Shown one piece after another: positions 35,916 to 44,112 of a stretch of 64,000 bases of DNA. Made by a program: the position numbers and the translations under genes. Below the pieces are notes generated by a model. It did not search any database. It saw nothing but the letters and a program-made list of their open reading frames with translations, and had not been told where the DNA came from. Origin of the DNA: Actinokineospora sp. NBRC 105648 (GTDB lineage: Bacteria > Actinomycetota > Actinomycetes > Mycobacteriales > Pseudonocardiaceae); the NCBI RefSeq assembly GCF_030269645.1, contig NZ_BSTR01000016.1:62001-126000 (forward strand), in the 5' to 3' direction. Numbering within the stretch: the stretch's first letter is position 1; each line of letters starts with the position of its first letter.

Positions 35916-37244
35916 CTACGGCACCAGCGCCTGGTAACGGGTCAGGGCCCGGTCCACCAACGCATCCGCCGACCCCAGGTAGCCCGCCGGGTCCAGTAGC
36001 GCCTCTACATCGACCGAGGCCAGTTCCGGTGCGGCGCGCAGGGCGTCGGCGAACGACGGCTCACGGGACAACCTGGCCAGCAGTTTCTTCGCCTCGGCCT
36101 TTCCCAGTACCGGGGCCAGAGCCACGTTCAGGCGCTCCGATACGATCGTGCCGCCGGTCAGCTCCACGTTGGCGCGCAACCGGTCCGGGAACACCTCCAA
36201 GCCCGAGGCCAGCTCGGCCGCCGTGTGCGCGGCGCCGCCGATCAACCTGAGGCACTCGCGCAGGGGTTGCCATTCGGCGTGCCAAGCGCCGGGGGCGCGT
36301 TCGTCCTCGGCGAGCATCGACTGCGCCAACACCGTGGCGTACAACGGAACCTGGCGCGCGGCCGACATGATCAACGTGGCCAGCACGGGGTTGCGCTTCT
36401 GCGGCATCGCCGAGGACACGCCTCGCCCCTCCGCGCTCGGCTCCACCACCTCGGCGACCTCGGTGCGGGACATTCCCTGTACGTCCAAAGCGAACTTCCC
36501 CAACGCGCCGGTCACCAACGACGCGGCCGCGCCGATCTCCAGGAACGGCGTGCGCAGGGCGTGCCACGGCACCGGCGCCTCTGGCAAACCCAGCTCGCGG
36601 GCGAACTCCGCGCTCAACGCCATGCCGTGGTCCACCGCGCCCGCATATTCCACATAGGACGCGAGAGTCCCGGCCGCACCGCCGAGCTGGGCGGGGAGAA
36701 CCACGGAACGCAAGCGCTCCACCGCGTCCAGCACCAGTGAGAGCCAGCCTGCCGCTTTCAACCCGAAGGTCACCGGGACGGCGTGCTGGGTCAGCGTGCG
36801 ACCGGCCATCACCGAGCCGCGGTGCGCGTCGGCCAGGGAGGCGAGTGCGGCGGCCGTGCGGAGCAGGTCGCGGGTGACGACCGCGAACACCCGTTGGGTC
36901 AACAACATCGCCGCCGAGTCCAAGATGTCCTGACTGGTGCCGCCGCGGTGGACGTACTCCGCGGCCTCGCCCGGCACGCACGCCGTGAACGCGGTCACGA
37001 ACGCCACCACCGGGTTCGCCCCGCCACGGGAGCGGACGGCCAGGTCGACCACGTCCAGCGACACCGCTGCCGAGGCGATGGCCTCCGCCGCCGACGCCGG
37101 GATCACGCCCAGCCGGGCCTGCGCCCGCGCCAGCGCGATCTCGACGGTGACCATCGCGGCCACCCACGCCTCGTCGGTCACCAGGTCGGCGGCCTCGGTG
37201 CCCGCCCACACGGGCGCGAGCAGGCCGCTGTCGGTTCCGGTCAC
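35916..37244 (-). CDS. creD-like: Nitrosuccinate lyase (CreD-like, aspartase/fumarase superfamily)
   Basis: 442 residues from GTG 37244, with AGGAG 4 nt upstream. The superfamily signature is GVSSAMPQKRNPVLATL; the second conserved block is GGTSQDILDSAAML. By sequence alone it could be called 3-carboxy-cis,cis-muconate cycloisomerase, but it follows a CreE-like monooxygenase by 9 nt. That pairing is the known aspartate-nitrosuccinate pathway (cremeomycin, fosfazinomycin and others), in which CreE oxidises aspartate to nitrosuccinate and CreD releases nitrous acid and fumarate. Nitrous acid then serves N-N bond or diazo formation. The reaction is inferred from that family knowledge and the gene pair. 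Confidence 0.75.
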   Translation of the reverse strand: MTGTDSGLLAPVWAGTEAADLVTDEAWVAAMVTVEIALARAQARLGVIPASAAEAIASAAVSLDVVDLAVRSRGGANPVVAFVTAFTACVPGEAAEYVHRGGTSQDILDSAAMLLTQRVFAVVTRDLLRTAAALASLADAHRGSVMAGRTLTQHAVPVTFGLKAAGWLSLVLDAVERLRSVVLPAQLGGAAGTLASYVEYAGAVDHGMALSAEFARELGLPEAPVPWHALRTPFLEIGAAASLVTGALGKFALDVQGMSRTEVAEVVEPSAEGRGVSSAMPQKRNPVLATLIMSAARQVPLYATVLAQSMLAEDERAPGAWHAEWQPLRECLRLIGGAAHTAAELASGLEVFPDRLRANVELTGGTIVSERLNVALAPVLGKAEAKKLLARLSREPSFADALRAAPELASVDVEALLDPAGYLGSADALVDRALTRYQALVP

Positions 37245-37253
37245 GGGTCTCCT

Positions 37254-39041
37254 CTAGGCGGGACGGGCAAGCACACCGGCGGTCGCACTGGTTGTCACCG
37301 CCAGCGCCGCCCGGGCGATGGCGTCCGCGTCGGCGAGGATCACCGAGTTGACGCCGGGGCGGATGCCCGCGGCGGTGACCCAGTGCACCGACTCGGTGGG
37401 AACACCGTAGCCGAAGCGCCGCGGGTGGGGCCGACCGTCGGCGTCGACCAGGCGGTACGGCCGTTCGGTCACCGCCATCCCACCGGTCTCGACCGCGCCC
37501 GGCAGCCGGTAGGGCGCGCACTCCCCCGCCGCGCGCAGCCCGGAGATCAGCGGGTCGGTGGTGCGGCGGATGTCCACTTCGGGCAGTCGGGCCTCCACCA
37601 GCGCCCGCACGGTGACCGCCGATCCGGCGACCACGGGCGAGCTGACCACGAAGCCGTCGGTGCCGCGCTCGACCCGCATACCGGGACCGACCACGCGGAC
37701 GACGTCGGCCTCGACGAGGGCGATCAGCTCGGCCACCCGGCGGACGGGCGGGCCGATGGACAGGTACGCGTTGAGCGGGGTGTACCAACCGTCGAGGTCG
37801 GCGCGGTAGGAGGCACCGGTGACGCCGCCGTGGTCCACGGCGAGGCGGATCTCGTTGCGCAGGTCGCGCAGCACGTCGAGTGCGGCTTTCACCGGGTCGC
37901 TGACGTTGCCGCCCAACGCCTGCCGCACGTCTTCCCGCAGCAGGTCGAGGAGCCAGTCGTGGAACGCCGCGGGCGAGTCGAAGGACCGGTCGCCGTGCGG
38001 GCAGGCGATCCGGTCCCAGTCCCAGCGCAGCTCCGGCGGGACGTCGTCGGGACCGCGTCCCAGCGCCGTGTAGTAGACGTGCTCCACCTCGGCGGCGACC
38101 AGCGGCCAGATGTCCCGGCGGAAGGACACCGGCGGCCCGGACCGCAGCCGGGCGATCACCGCCTCGGTCAGGAACAGCGGCTCGTGCCTACCGAAAGCAC
38201 CCTTCTCGTTCTCCCCGCGCGAGTGATAGGGCACCCCGCGCCGGGAACCTGTGATGATCACCGGCTCGCGGCCGGACGCCAGGTAGGCCAGCGACCCGTC
38301 CGAGCGCTCCTTGAACCGCCCGCCCCGGTCGACGGTCAGCAGCGCTAAGTGGTCGAAGAACGCCAGCCCCATCCCCCGCACGGCCACCGGCTCACCCGGG
38401 GCGAGCGCCTCGAGGTCGACCTCGGCGGGGTTGGCGGGCGGCCAGTAGGCGAGGCCCAGCGAGTTCGCGAAGGCCAGGAGTGAGTGGTCGACCGCGCACA
38501 GCGGCATGTCCACGTGTCCCTGCGCCAAGATGACAGCCTCGAGATCGGCCAGCACCGTGTGGTCGGCCAGGGTCACGACCTGGGCGCCGTCGTCGGCCTC
38601 GGTGAGCGAGACGGCCAGCTGCCGGTGCAGCACCACCTCGACGCCCGGGGTGCGGCGGATCCGGTCTAGCACCCAGTCGAGGTAGTGGCCGTAGAAAGCC
38701 CTGGTGGGATAGGAGTTCGGGGTCAGCGCCGACGCCTCGGCGACGATCTCCGCCGGGTACCCGGCGGGCAGCGCGCGGGCCCACTCGTACAGGCTCGGTC
38801 CCGGCACGATCGGGCCGGCGCACACCACGCTGGCGTCGGTGAACATCGACACCTGCGAGGCGATGGTGTTCATCAGCAACGACGCGGGCTGGGCGGTCGA
38901 CCACACCCGGCCGCCGCGCCGGACGAACGGGTCGACCAGGTGGACCACCAGCGGGCCGTCGGCGTTGGCGCACAGCCGTTCGACGACGCTGAGGCCGCGC
39001 GGTCCCGCGCCGACGACGCACACCGCCCGGACCCGGTGCAT
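37254..39041 (-). CDS. creE-like: FAD-dependent aspartate N-oxygenase (CreE-like)
   Basis: 595 residues from ATG 39041, with GGGGGAG upstream. The N-terminal FAD-binding loop is VCVVGAGPRGLSVVERL; a second dinucleotide region lies near AVRGMGLAFFDHLALLTVDR. Length and motifs (STAQPASLLMNTIASQVSMF, NSYPTRAFYGHYLDW) match the CreE type of flavin enzyme that oxidises L-aspartate through several steps to nitrosuccinate. It lies directly upstream of the CreD-like lyase. The two together would supply nitrous acid to the cluster. A GC hairpin at 39077-39107 separates them from the operon upstream. Confidence 0.75.
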   Translation of the reverse strand: MHRVRAVCVVGAGPRGLSVVERLCANADGPLVVHLVDPFVRRGGRVWSTAQPASLLMNTIASQVSMFTDASVVCAGPIVPGPSLYEWARALPAGYPAEIVAEASALTPNSYPTRAFYGHYLDWVLDRIRRTPGVEVVLHRQLAVSLTEADDGAQVVTLADHTVLADLEAVILAQGHVDMPLCAVDHSLLAFANSLGLAYWPPANPAEVDLEALAPGEPVAVRGMGLAFFDHLALLTVDRGGRFKERSDGSLAYLASGREPVIITGSRRGVPYHSRGENEKGAFGRHEPLFLTEAVIARLRSGPPVSFRRDIWPLVAAEVEHVYYTALGRGPDDVPPELRWDWDRIACPHGDRSFDSPAAFHDWLLDLLREDVRQALGGNVSDPVKAALDVLRDLRNEIRLAVDHGGVTGASYRADLDGWYTPLNAYLSIGPPVRRVAELIALVEADVVRVVGPGMRVERGTDGFVVSSPVVAGSAVTVRALVEARLPEVDIRRTTDPLISGLRAAGECAPYRLPGAVETGGMAVTERPYRLVDADGRPHPRRFGYGVPTESVHWVTAAGIRPGVNSVILADADAIARAALAVTTSATAGVLARPA

Positions 39042-39076
39042 TGGTGACTCCCCCCGAAGGCTGGCAGATTGGAGGA

Positions 39077-39107
39077 GTGCGGGGGCGGTTGTGGCCCGCC
39101 CCCGCAC
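39077..39107. terminator. GC hairpin between the condensation-enzyme operon and creE-like
   Basis: GTGCGGGGGCGG (39077-39088) and CCGCCCCCGCAC (39096-39107) form a perfect 12-bp stem with a 7-nt loop, 62 bp after the stop of the leftward condensation gene and 35 bp before the creE-like start. It could terminate or attenuate the upstream operon so that creE-creD are separately controlled. Confidence 0.65.
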
Positions 39108-39168
39108 ACCTGATGTCCCCCGCGCGGGAAGGGGTCACCGCGCGGTCACCGGAGTCACTTGATCTCGA

Positions 39169-40575
39169 TCATGCGGCACCCCCCTCGACAGATTCCGCCT
39201 GGACTCCGACGGTCGCCGGAAACCTGGACTCGACGGGCACGCCGGTGGGCGCGCCGGGGTCGAGGGCGGCGGACACCGCGACGGACTCGACGGCCCGGAC
39301 GACGGCCTCCGTCTCCGCGGCGCCGAAGTATCGGGTGTCGACGGACATGACCAGCTCGACCGTGTCGGCCGGGTCGTCGACGTTGAGGTAGAGCTTCTGC
39401 CGCGGCAGCCCGGGCCCGTCCTCCCAGCGCAGCGCGGACCGGTCGAGCGCGGCGAACAGCTCCGCCTCGGTCGGCTCGGCCGCCGCGGCGGGGACGCGGT
39501 CGGACTTGCGGCGGTCGTTGAAGAAGCAGGAGAAGTCGACCGGCTCACCGCGCTCGGCCACCACCCGGTCGACCACCTCGTCCTGGGCGTCCGGGTCGTA
39601 GTAGGCGTGCTTGTAGGCGTTCATCGTGCTGCGCGCGGCCCGGGCGACGGCCTCGCCGAGGGTGGTGCCCGCGACGTCGATCAGGTACGGGCTGATCTGC
39701 ACGACCGAGCTCACCGAGTCGGCGAACCCGGGCCGGAAGCGGTTGCTCACCATCAGCATCGCCAGGACCGGGTTGCTCGCCCCGCACCGGGCCAGCGCCA
39801 CCGCGAAGCAGGCCAGCAGCACCGGCGAGGTGCTGGTCCCGGCGCGCCGGGCGACCGCGTCGGTGGCCAGCCGCAGGGCGGGTGAGCGGTAGCGGACCTG
39901 GCGGAACTCGGGGACGCCGTCGCGCTTGGGCGGTCCGAAGCGGCTGGGCGAGGCGGTGCGCAGGACGTGGTCGAGGTAGCGCAGCGAGGCCGCGGACTGG
40001 CGCAGTGCGGCGGGTTGTTGCTGCTGCCTGGCCTGTTCCAGCGGCGGCAGCGCGGTGACCGGGGTCAGCTCGGTGTTGGCCTGGCCGAACTCGGCGACCA
40101 GCACGTCGAGCCCGCCCGCGTCCAGCGAGAGGTGCAGGTAGACCGCGACCATGTGCGTGACTTCGCCGTCGCGGCGCACCACGCCCATCCGAATCGGCCA
40201 CTCGCGTTCGTAGTCGAACGGCACGGACGCGTAGCGTTCCCGCAGGTCAGCGGCCACGACGGCCGGGTCGGCGGCGCCCGCGTCGACGATCTCCAGCGGT
40301 ACCTCGCCCGAGTCGGACAGGCACTGCCGGGGCCGGCCCTCGGTGAACACCAGGCGGGTGCGTAGCGCCTGGTGCCTGCCGACGACCGCGGCCAGCGCGG
40401 TCGCCGCCTGCTCGACGGTGCTGCCGGGCGGGAGCGGGGTGCTCCCACCCACGGTCCGGGACTCGCCGGACCGCGCGAGGGCCTGCCAGATGCCGATCTG
40501 GCCCCACGTCAGGTCGGCCTCGCCGCTGCCCTCCCCCTGGAAGGGGATGAGTAATCGCTCGCTCACCGCGGTCAC
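39169..40575 (-). CDS. Free-standing NRPS condensation enzyme
   Basis: 468 residues from GTG 40575, whose GTGA overlaps the stop of the E1-beta gene. A condensation fold with VVGRHQALRTRL and active-site VYLHLSLDAGG (His148, Asp152). The first His of HHxxxDG is Leu and the Gly is Ala, as in the two relatives in this window, which all share a DLTWGQ-like start. It has no fused adenylation or carrier domain. It should join an acyl or aminoacyl group held on one of the cluster's carrier proteins to an amine. Which pair it uses cannot be read from sequence. Confidence 0.83.
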   Translation of the reverse strand: MTAVSERLLIPFQGEGSGEADLTWGQIGIWQALARSGESRTVGGSTPLPPGSTVEQAATALAAVVGRHQALRTRLVFTEGRPRQCLSDSGEVPLEIVDAGAADPAVVAADLRERYASVPFDYEREWPIRMGVVRRDGEVTHMVAVYLHLSLDAGGLDVLVAEFGQANTELTPVTALPPLEQARQQQQPAALRQSAASLRYLDHVLRTASPSRFGPPKRDGVPEFRQVRYRSPALRLATDAVARRAGTSTSPVLLACFAVALARCGASNPVLAMLMVSNRFRPGFADSVSSVVQISPYLIDVAGTTLGEAVARAARSTMNAYKHAYYDPDAQDEVVDRVVAERGEPVDFSCFFNDRRKSDRVPAAAAEPTEAELFAALDRSALRWEDGPGLPRQKLYLNVDDPADTVELVMSVDTRYFGAAETEAVVRAVESVAVSAALDPGAPTGVPVESRFPATVGVQAESVEGGAA

Positions 40576-41549
40576 CAGCCCGGGCTCTTGAGCACCGCGC
40601 GGACCGCCTCGGCCAGCTGCGCCCGGGTCGGCTGCAGCGCGACGTCGAGCTCGGGGACCGCGCCGACGATCGCGCCGTCGGGCCGGGTGACCCGCTTGGG
40701 CGGCGCGGTCAGGCGCATCTCCTCGGCGGCGGTGGCCAAGATCTCCGCGCCCATGCCGCAGGCGCGGTTGGAGTCGTCGAAGACCACCAGCCGCCCGGTG
40801 CGGGCGACCGACTCGGCCAAGCCCGCCCAGTCGAACGGGTAGACCGAGCGCGGGTCCCACACCTCGACCGAGGCCTCCTCGGCCAGTTCCTCCGCCACGG
40901 CAAGGGCTTCGTGCACCAGATGTCCCAACGCGACTACCGTGACGTCGGTGCCCGGGCGGTGGACCCGGCCGCTGCCGAGCGGGATCGGGCCGAGGTCGGC
41001 GTAGTCGACGTCGGCGCGGACGCCGAGCGCGGCCAGCGGGCCGAGCACGACCACCGGGTCGTCGTCGCGGATGGCCGTGGTGAGCAGGCCGTAGGCGTCG
41101 GCGGGGGTGGCGGGCAGGACGGTCTTGACGCCCATGTGCGCGAACAGGCTGTAGACCTGGTCGGAGTGCTGCGCGCCCCAGCCCGCGCGCCAGCCCGCGG
41201 CCGGGCACAGGTAGGTCACCGGGACGCTGCGCTGACCGCCGCTCATCAGCAGGAACTTGTTGGCCTGGTTGGTGATCTGCTCGAACACCAGCAGCAGCAG
41301 GAACGGGATCTGGAACTCGACCACCGGCCGCCGACCGGCCAGCGCGGCGCCGGTGGCGAAGTTGGTGAAGCCCTGCTCGGTGAGCGGCACCTCGACCACC
41401 CGGTCCGGGCCGAACCGGTCCAGGAACCCGGCGGTGACGTTGGTCAGCGCGTGGTTCATGTCCTCGCCGAGCACGAACACCGACTCGTCCCGGTCCATCT
41501 CGTCGCCGAGGGCGCGGTGCAGCGCCTTCAGGTAGGACAGTCTGGGCAT
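40572..41549 (-). CDS. TPP-dependent 2-oxoacid dehydrogenase E1, beta subunit
   Basis: 325 residues. Transketolase pyrimidine-binding domain (LGEDMNHALTNVTAGFLDRF, EVPLTEQGFTNFATGAALAG) and C-terminal domain (DVTVVALGHLVHEALAVAEE, VWDPRSVYPFDW). The conserved GAQHSDQ active-site His is present. It pairs with the E1-alpha gene 21 nt upstream. No E2 or lipoamide dehydrogenase gene is present, so the pair does not belong to a housekeeping complex. Precedents are PglB/PglC in phenylglycine biosynthesis (pristinamycin) and the ACP-loading TPP enzymes of the quinocarcin type. Confidence 0.87.
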   Translation of the reverse strand: MPRLSYLKALHRALGDEMDRDESVFVLGEDMNHALTNVTAGFLDRFGPDRVVEVPLTEQGFTNFATGAALAGRRPVVEFQIPFLLLLVFEQITNQANKFLLMSGGQRSVPVTYLCPAAGWRAGWGAQHSDQVYSLFAHMGVKTVLPATPADAYGLLTTAIRDDDPVVVLGPLAALGVRADVDYADLGPIPLGSGRVHRPGTDVTVVALGHLVHEALAVAEELAEEASVEVWDPRSVYPFDWAGLAESVARTGRLVVFDDSNRACGMGAEILATAAEEMRLTAPPKRVTRPDGAIVGAVPELDVALQPTRAQLAEAVRAVLKSPGW

Positions 41550-41570
41550 GTGCTCACCCCTTTCCGGTGA

Positions 41571-42563
41571 TCAGAGGGACACTCCCGCGCGGGGGCGGAA
41601 GCCGTCGGCGTACATGAACTCCTGCGCGTCGGCCGGGTCGGGCCGCGGGCTCTCGACCGCGAACCGGACGACCTCGTCGAGCTGCCGCTCGACCTCGTCG
41701 TCGATCCCCTGGCGCACAACGGGATCCACGCGCTCGGCCTGGATGTCGAGTGGGTCCCGCCGCTTCCAGGCGTCGACCTCGGCCCGCTCGCGGTAGCTGA
41801 GCCGGGCCTTGAGCTCGAAGGTGTGGTGGCCGTGGTAGCGGTAGGTGCGCATCTCCAGCAGCGAGGGACCGCCGCCGGACCGCGCACGATCAACGGCCTG
41901 CTGTACCGCAGCGTACACGGTTTCCGCGTCTTGTCCATCCACTGTGGAGGAGGGGATCCCGAACGCCGCGCCGCGCCCGGTGATCGTGCCCGCGACGGCC
42001 GTCTCCACCGGAAGGGTTGTGGCGTAGAGGTTGTTCTCGCAGATGTAGACGACCGGCAGCTTCCAGAGCCCGGCCAGGTTGAAGCCCTCCAGCAGCGCGC
42101 CCTGGGTCACCGCGCCGTCGCCGAAGAAGCTCAGCACGACCTTCGGCTCACCCGCTCTGACCGCCGCCCAGGCGATCCCGGCCGCGATGCCCGCACCGTG
42201 CCCGACCGTGCCGGTGGCGTTGTAGACCCCCGCGGTGAAGTCCGACGGGTGGAACGAGCCGCCCCGGCCACCGTCGATCCCGGTGGCGCGCCCGGCCATC
42301 TCGGCCAGGACCCGGCCCGGGTCGCAGCCCTTGGCCAGCAGGTGGCCGTGACCCCGGTGGCTGGAAAGGACTATGTCGTCGGGTTCCAGGGTGGCGCAGG
42401 CCCCGACCGCCACCGCCTCCTGCCCGATGCACGGGTGGATGCCGCTGACGATCTCGCCAGACTGGACCAGCTCGATCGACCGCTCCTCGAACCGCCTGAT
42501 GAACCGGATCCTCCGGTACAGCTCGACACCGTCCGGGCCGGCTGAACCATCCACTGTGGACAT
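41571..42563 (-). CDS. TPP-dependent 2-oxoacid dehydrogenase E1, alpha subunit
   Basis: 330 residues from ATG 42563, with GGGGAG upstream. TPP/Mg motif FFGDGAVTQGALLEG ... ICENNLYA, and the HRGHGHLLAKG loop. It forms the usual alpha2beta2 enzyme with the next gene. Substrate candidates in this cluster are 4-hydroxyphenylglyoxylate from Hmo (giving a hydroxybenzoyl thioester) or a simple 2-oxoacid/ketose phosphate (giving an acyl-ACP). The alpha subunit lacks the long N-terminal extension of housekeeping enzymes. Confidence 0.87.
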   Translation of the reverse strand: MSTVDGSAGPDGVELYRRIRFIRRFEERSIELVQSGEIVSGIHPCIGQEAVAVGACATLEPDDIVLSSHRGHGHLLAKGCDPGRVLAEMAGRATGIDGGRGGSFHPSDFTAGVYNATGTVGHGAGIAAGIAWAAVRAGEPKVVLSFFGDGAVTQGALLEGFNLAGLWKLPVVYICENNLYATTLPVETAVAGTITGRGAAFGIPSSTVDGQDAETVYAAVQQAVDRARSGGGPSLLEMRTYRYHGHHTFELKARLSYRERAEVDAWKRRDPLDIQAERVDPVVRQGIDDEVERQLDEVVRFAVESPRPDPADAQEFMYADGFRPRAGVSL

Positions 42564-42568
42564 ACCGC

Positions 42569-43462
42569 TCACTCCCCGAACGCCGCGAGCACGGAGTCCG
42601 GCCAGCGGGTGGAGTCCGCGCCGTGCCGGTTGATCAGCGCCAGCGCCAGTCGCTCCAGGCCGAACGCGACGCACGAGGTGTGCGCGGTCTCGCCGCCCGC
42701 GGTGATCTCGAAGGTCTCGCCGAAGTGCTCCTTGTGGTAGTTCGCCGAGGCCACCGCCTGCACCTGGCCGTCGGCGACCGGCACCTTGAGCTCCCACTTG
42801 AGCTCCTGCATCCGTTGCGCCGCCTGGAAGAGCTTGCGCCCCGGGCCGAAGAACGGGTCGTCGGCCACCTCGACCGACACCTCCAGACCCAGCTCGGTGA
42901 ACCAGCCCTCGACCTGCTCCAGCCGGGCGGCGCGCCACTTCAGGCAGTGCTCGTCGGTGGCGACGGTGACCAGCTCCAGCATCCGGAACGAGCGCAGCCG
43001 TCCGGGCTCGGCGGTCGCCTCCTGCCGGAAGCAGGTGCCCTCCACGGTCACCTTCGCCGGGTCGGTCAGGCTCCGGCCGGCCAGCGTGGCGTAGACCGGG
43101 TAGCAGGCGGCGGGCAGCAGGACCAGGTCGCCGATCGCTTGCTGGGCATGCCATTCGCCACCCTCGGCGACCAGCGGCTTGAGCCGGGCCCAGCCCGACG
43201 GGGTGCCCGCGTACCCGTGCACGGTGCCCAGCAGGTTGGGGAACGCCTCCACGTAACCGGCCCGCTCGATGGTCGCCCGGGAGATGACCGGCGGGATCAC
43301 CAGCCGGTCGAACGGCTCGTCGGCGGCCAGCGCCGCGACCCCCGAGCGCAGCAGGGCGACGACCCGCTCGAAACCGGCCGGGGACAGGTAGACCCCGGGC
43401 ACACCCGTGGCCACCGGCAACCCGTCGCCGCCGGGGAACGCCCCGGCCACCGTCTCTACCAT
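42569..43462 (-). CDS. Class II aminoacyl-tRNA-synthetase-like amino acid:[carrier protein] ligase
   Basis: 297 residues from ATG 43462, overlapping the PPTase stop by 7 nt. It is far shorter than a seryl-tRNA synthetase and lacks its tRNA-binding arm. Motif 2 (CFRQEATAEPGRLRSFRM, about 145-161) and motif 3 (AFGLERLALAL, about 266-276) form the ATP site. Cys120, Glu163 and Cys264 are spaced like the zinc ligands of the SerRS-like Gly/Ala:carrier protein ligases. Those enzymes activate a small amino acid and attach it to a carrier protein's phosphopantetheine. Here it would replace an adenylation domain and feed a condensation enzyme. Confidence 0.85.
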   Translation of the reverse strand: MVETVAGAFPGGDGLPVATGVPGVYLSPAGFERVVALLRSGVAALAADEPFDRLVIPPVISRATIERAGYVEAFPNLLGTVHGYAGTPSGWARLKPLVAEGGEWHAQQAIGDLVLLPAACYPVYATLAGRSLTDPAKVTVEGTCFRQEATAEPGRLRSFRMLELVTVATDEHCLKWRAARLEQVEGWFTELGLEVSVEVADDPFFGPGRKLFQAAQRMQELKWELKVPVADGQVQAVASANYHKEHFGETFEITAGGETAHTSCVAFGLERLALALINRHGADSTRWPDSVLAAFGE

Positions 43463-44112
43463 GGCGCCACCTCTTCCAGTCCACACCAGCGGTGCTCGCG
43501 CACCTCGAAGTCCTCGGTCCCGGCCAACGCCACCGCGGCCAGGTAGCCGCGCGGCGCCGGGATGTCACGCACCCGGTAAGGCCCATCTGCTTGCCACACA
43601 ACGGTTCTGTCGTGCACGGGCAGGCGCAGGCCGGGGAACAGCCGCCCACCCGCCGCCTTCACACACGCTTCCTTGCGCGCCAACAAACCGGTGAAGCGCG
43701 CGGGCGACCCCCCGACGTGCCGGGCCTCGTCGGCGGGGTAGAACCGGGTGGCCGCGCGCGGGATGTCCAGCCCGTCGTCCACCCACTGCAGATCGACACC
43801 GACCGCACGGCGGTCCGCGCAGGCCACCATGGCTAGCCCGAACGAACGGGTCAGGCTCATCCGCAGGCCATCGACCTCAGGCTTGCCGTGCCGCCCGATC
43901 GTCCAGCGCACCCGGGCGGGCTCGATCCCCAGGGCCCGCCCGACGATGGCGCGGGCGGCACCGTGCGCGGCGATGTACTCGCGGCGCTGCCGCGCGCCCA
44001 TCTCCGCCGCCTTGGCGCGCTCGCCAGGGTCGAGGGTGGCGGCGAGCCGGTCGAGCTCCGGCGCGGGGAGCGCGGAGTCGACCAGCCAGACGCGCACGGT
44101 GTCGGGGCTCAT
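43456..44112 (-). CDS. Sfp-type 4'-phosphopantetheinyl transferase
   Basis: 218 residues. Signature motifs AVGVDLQWVDDGLDI (Mg-binding Asp) and FTGLLARKEACVKAAGG are intact; the substrate-side motif HGKPEVDGLRMSLTRS fits Sfp/Gsp enzymes. It would convert the cluster's four apo carrier proteins to holo form using CoA. Its start overlaps the upstream stop by 4 nt (ATGA), and its own stop overlaps the aaRS-like start, tying expression to the carrier-protein ligase. Confidence 0.93.
   Translation of the reverse strand: MSPDTVRVWLVDSALPAPELDRLAATLDPGERAKAAEMGARQRREYIAAHGAARAIVGRALGIEPARVRWTIGRHGKPEVDGLRMSLTRSFGLAMVACADRRAVGVDLQWVDDGLDIPRAATRFYPADEARHVGGSPARFTGLLARKEACVKAAGGRLFPGLRLPVHDRTVVWQADGPYRVRDIPAPRGYLAAVALAGTEDFEVREHRWCGLEEVAPW

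Noticed and set aside
35916-37244. 3-carboxy-cis,cis-muconate cycloisomerase of protocatechuate catabolism
   Set aside because: No other catabolic pca gene is nearby and the gene is paired with a CreE-like flavoenzyme, so the nitrosuccinate lyase role fits better.
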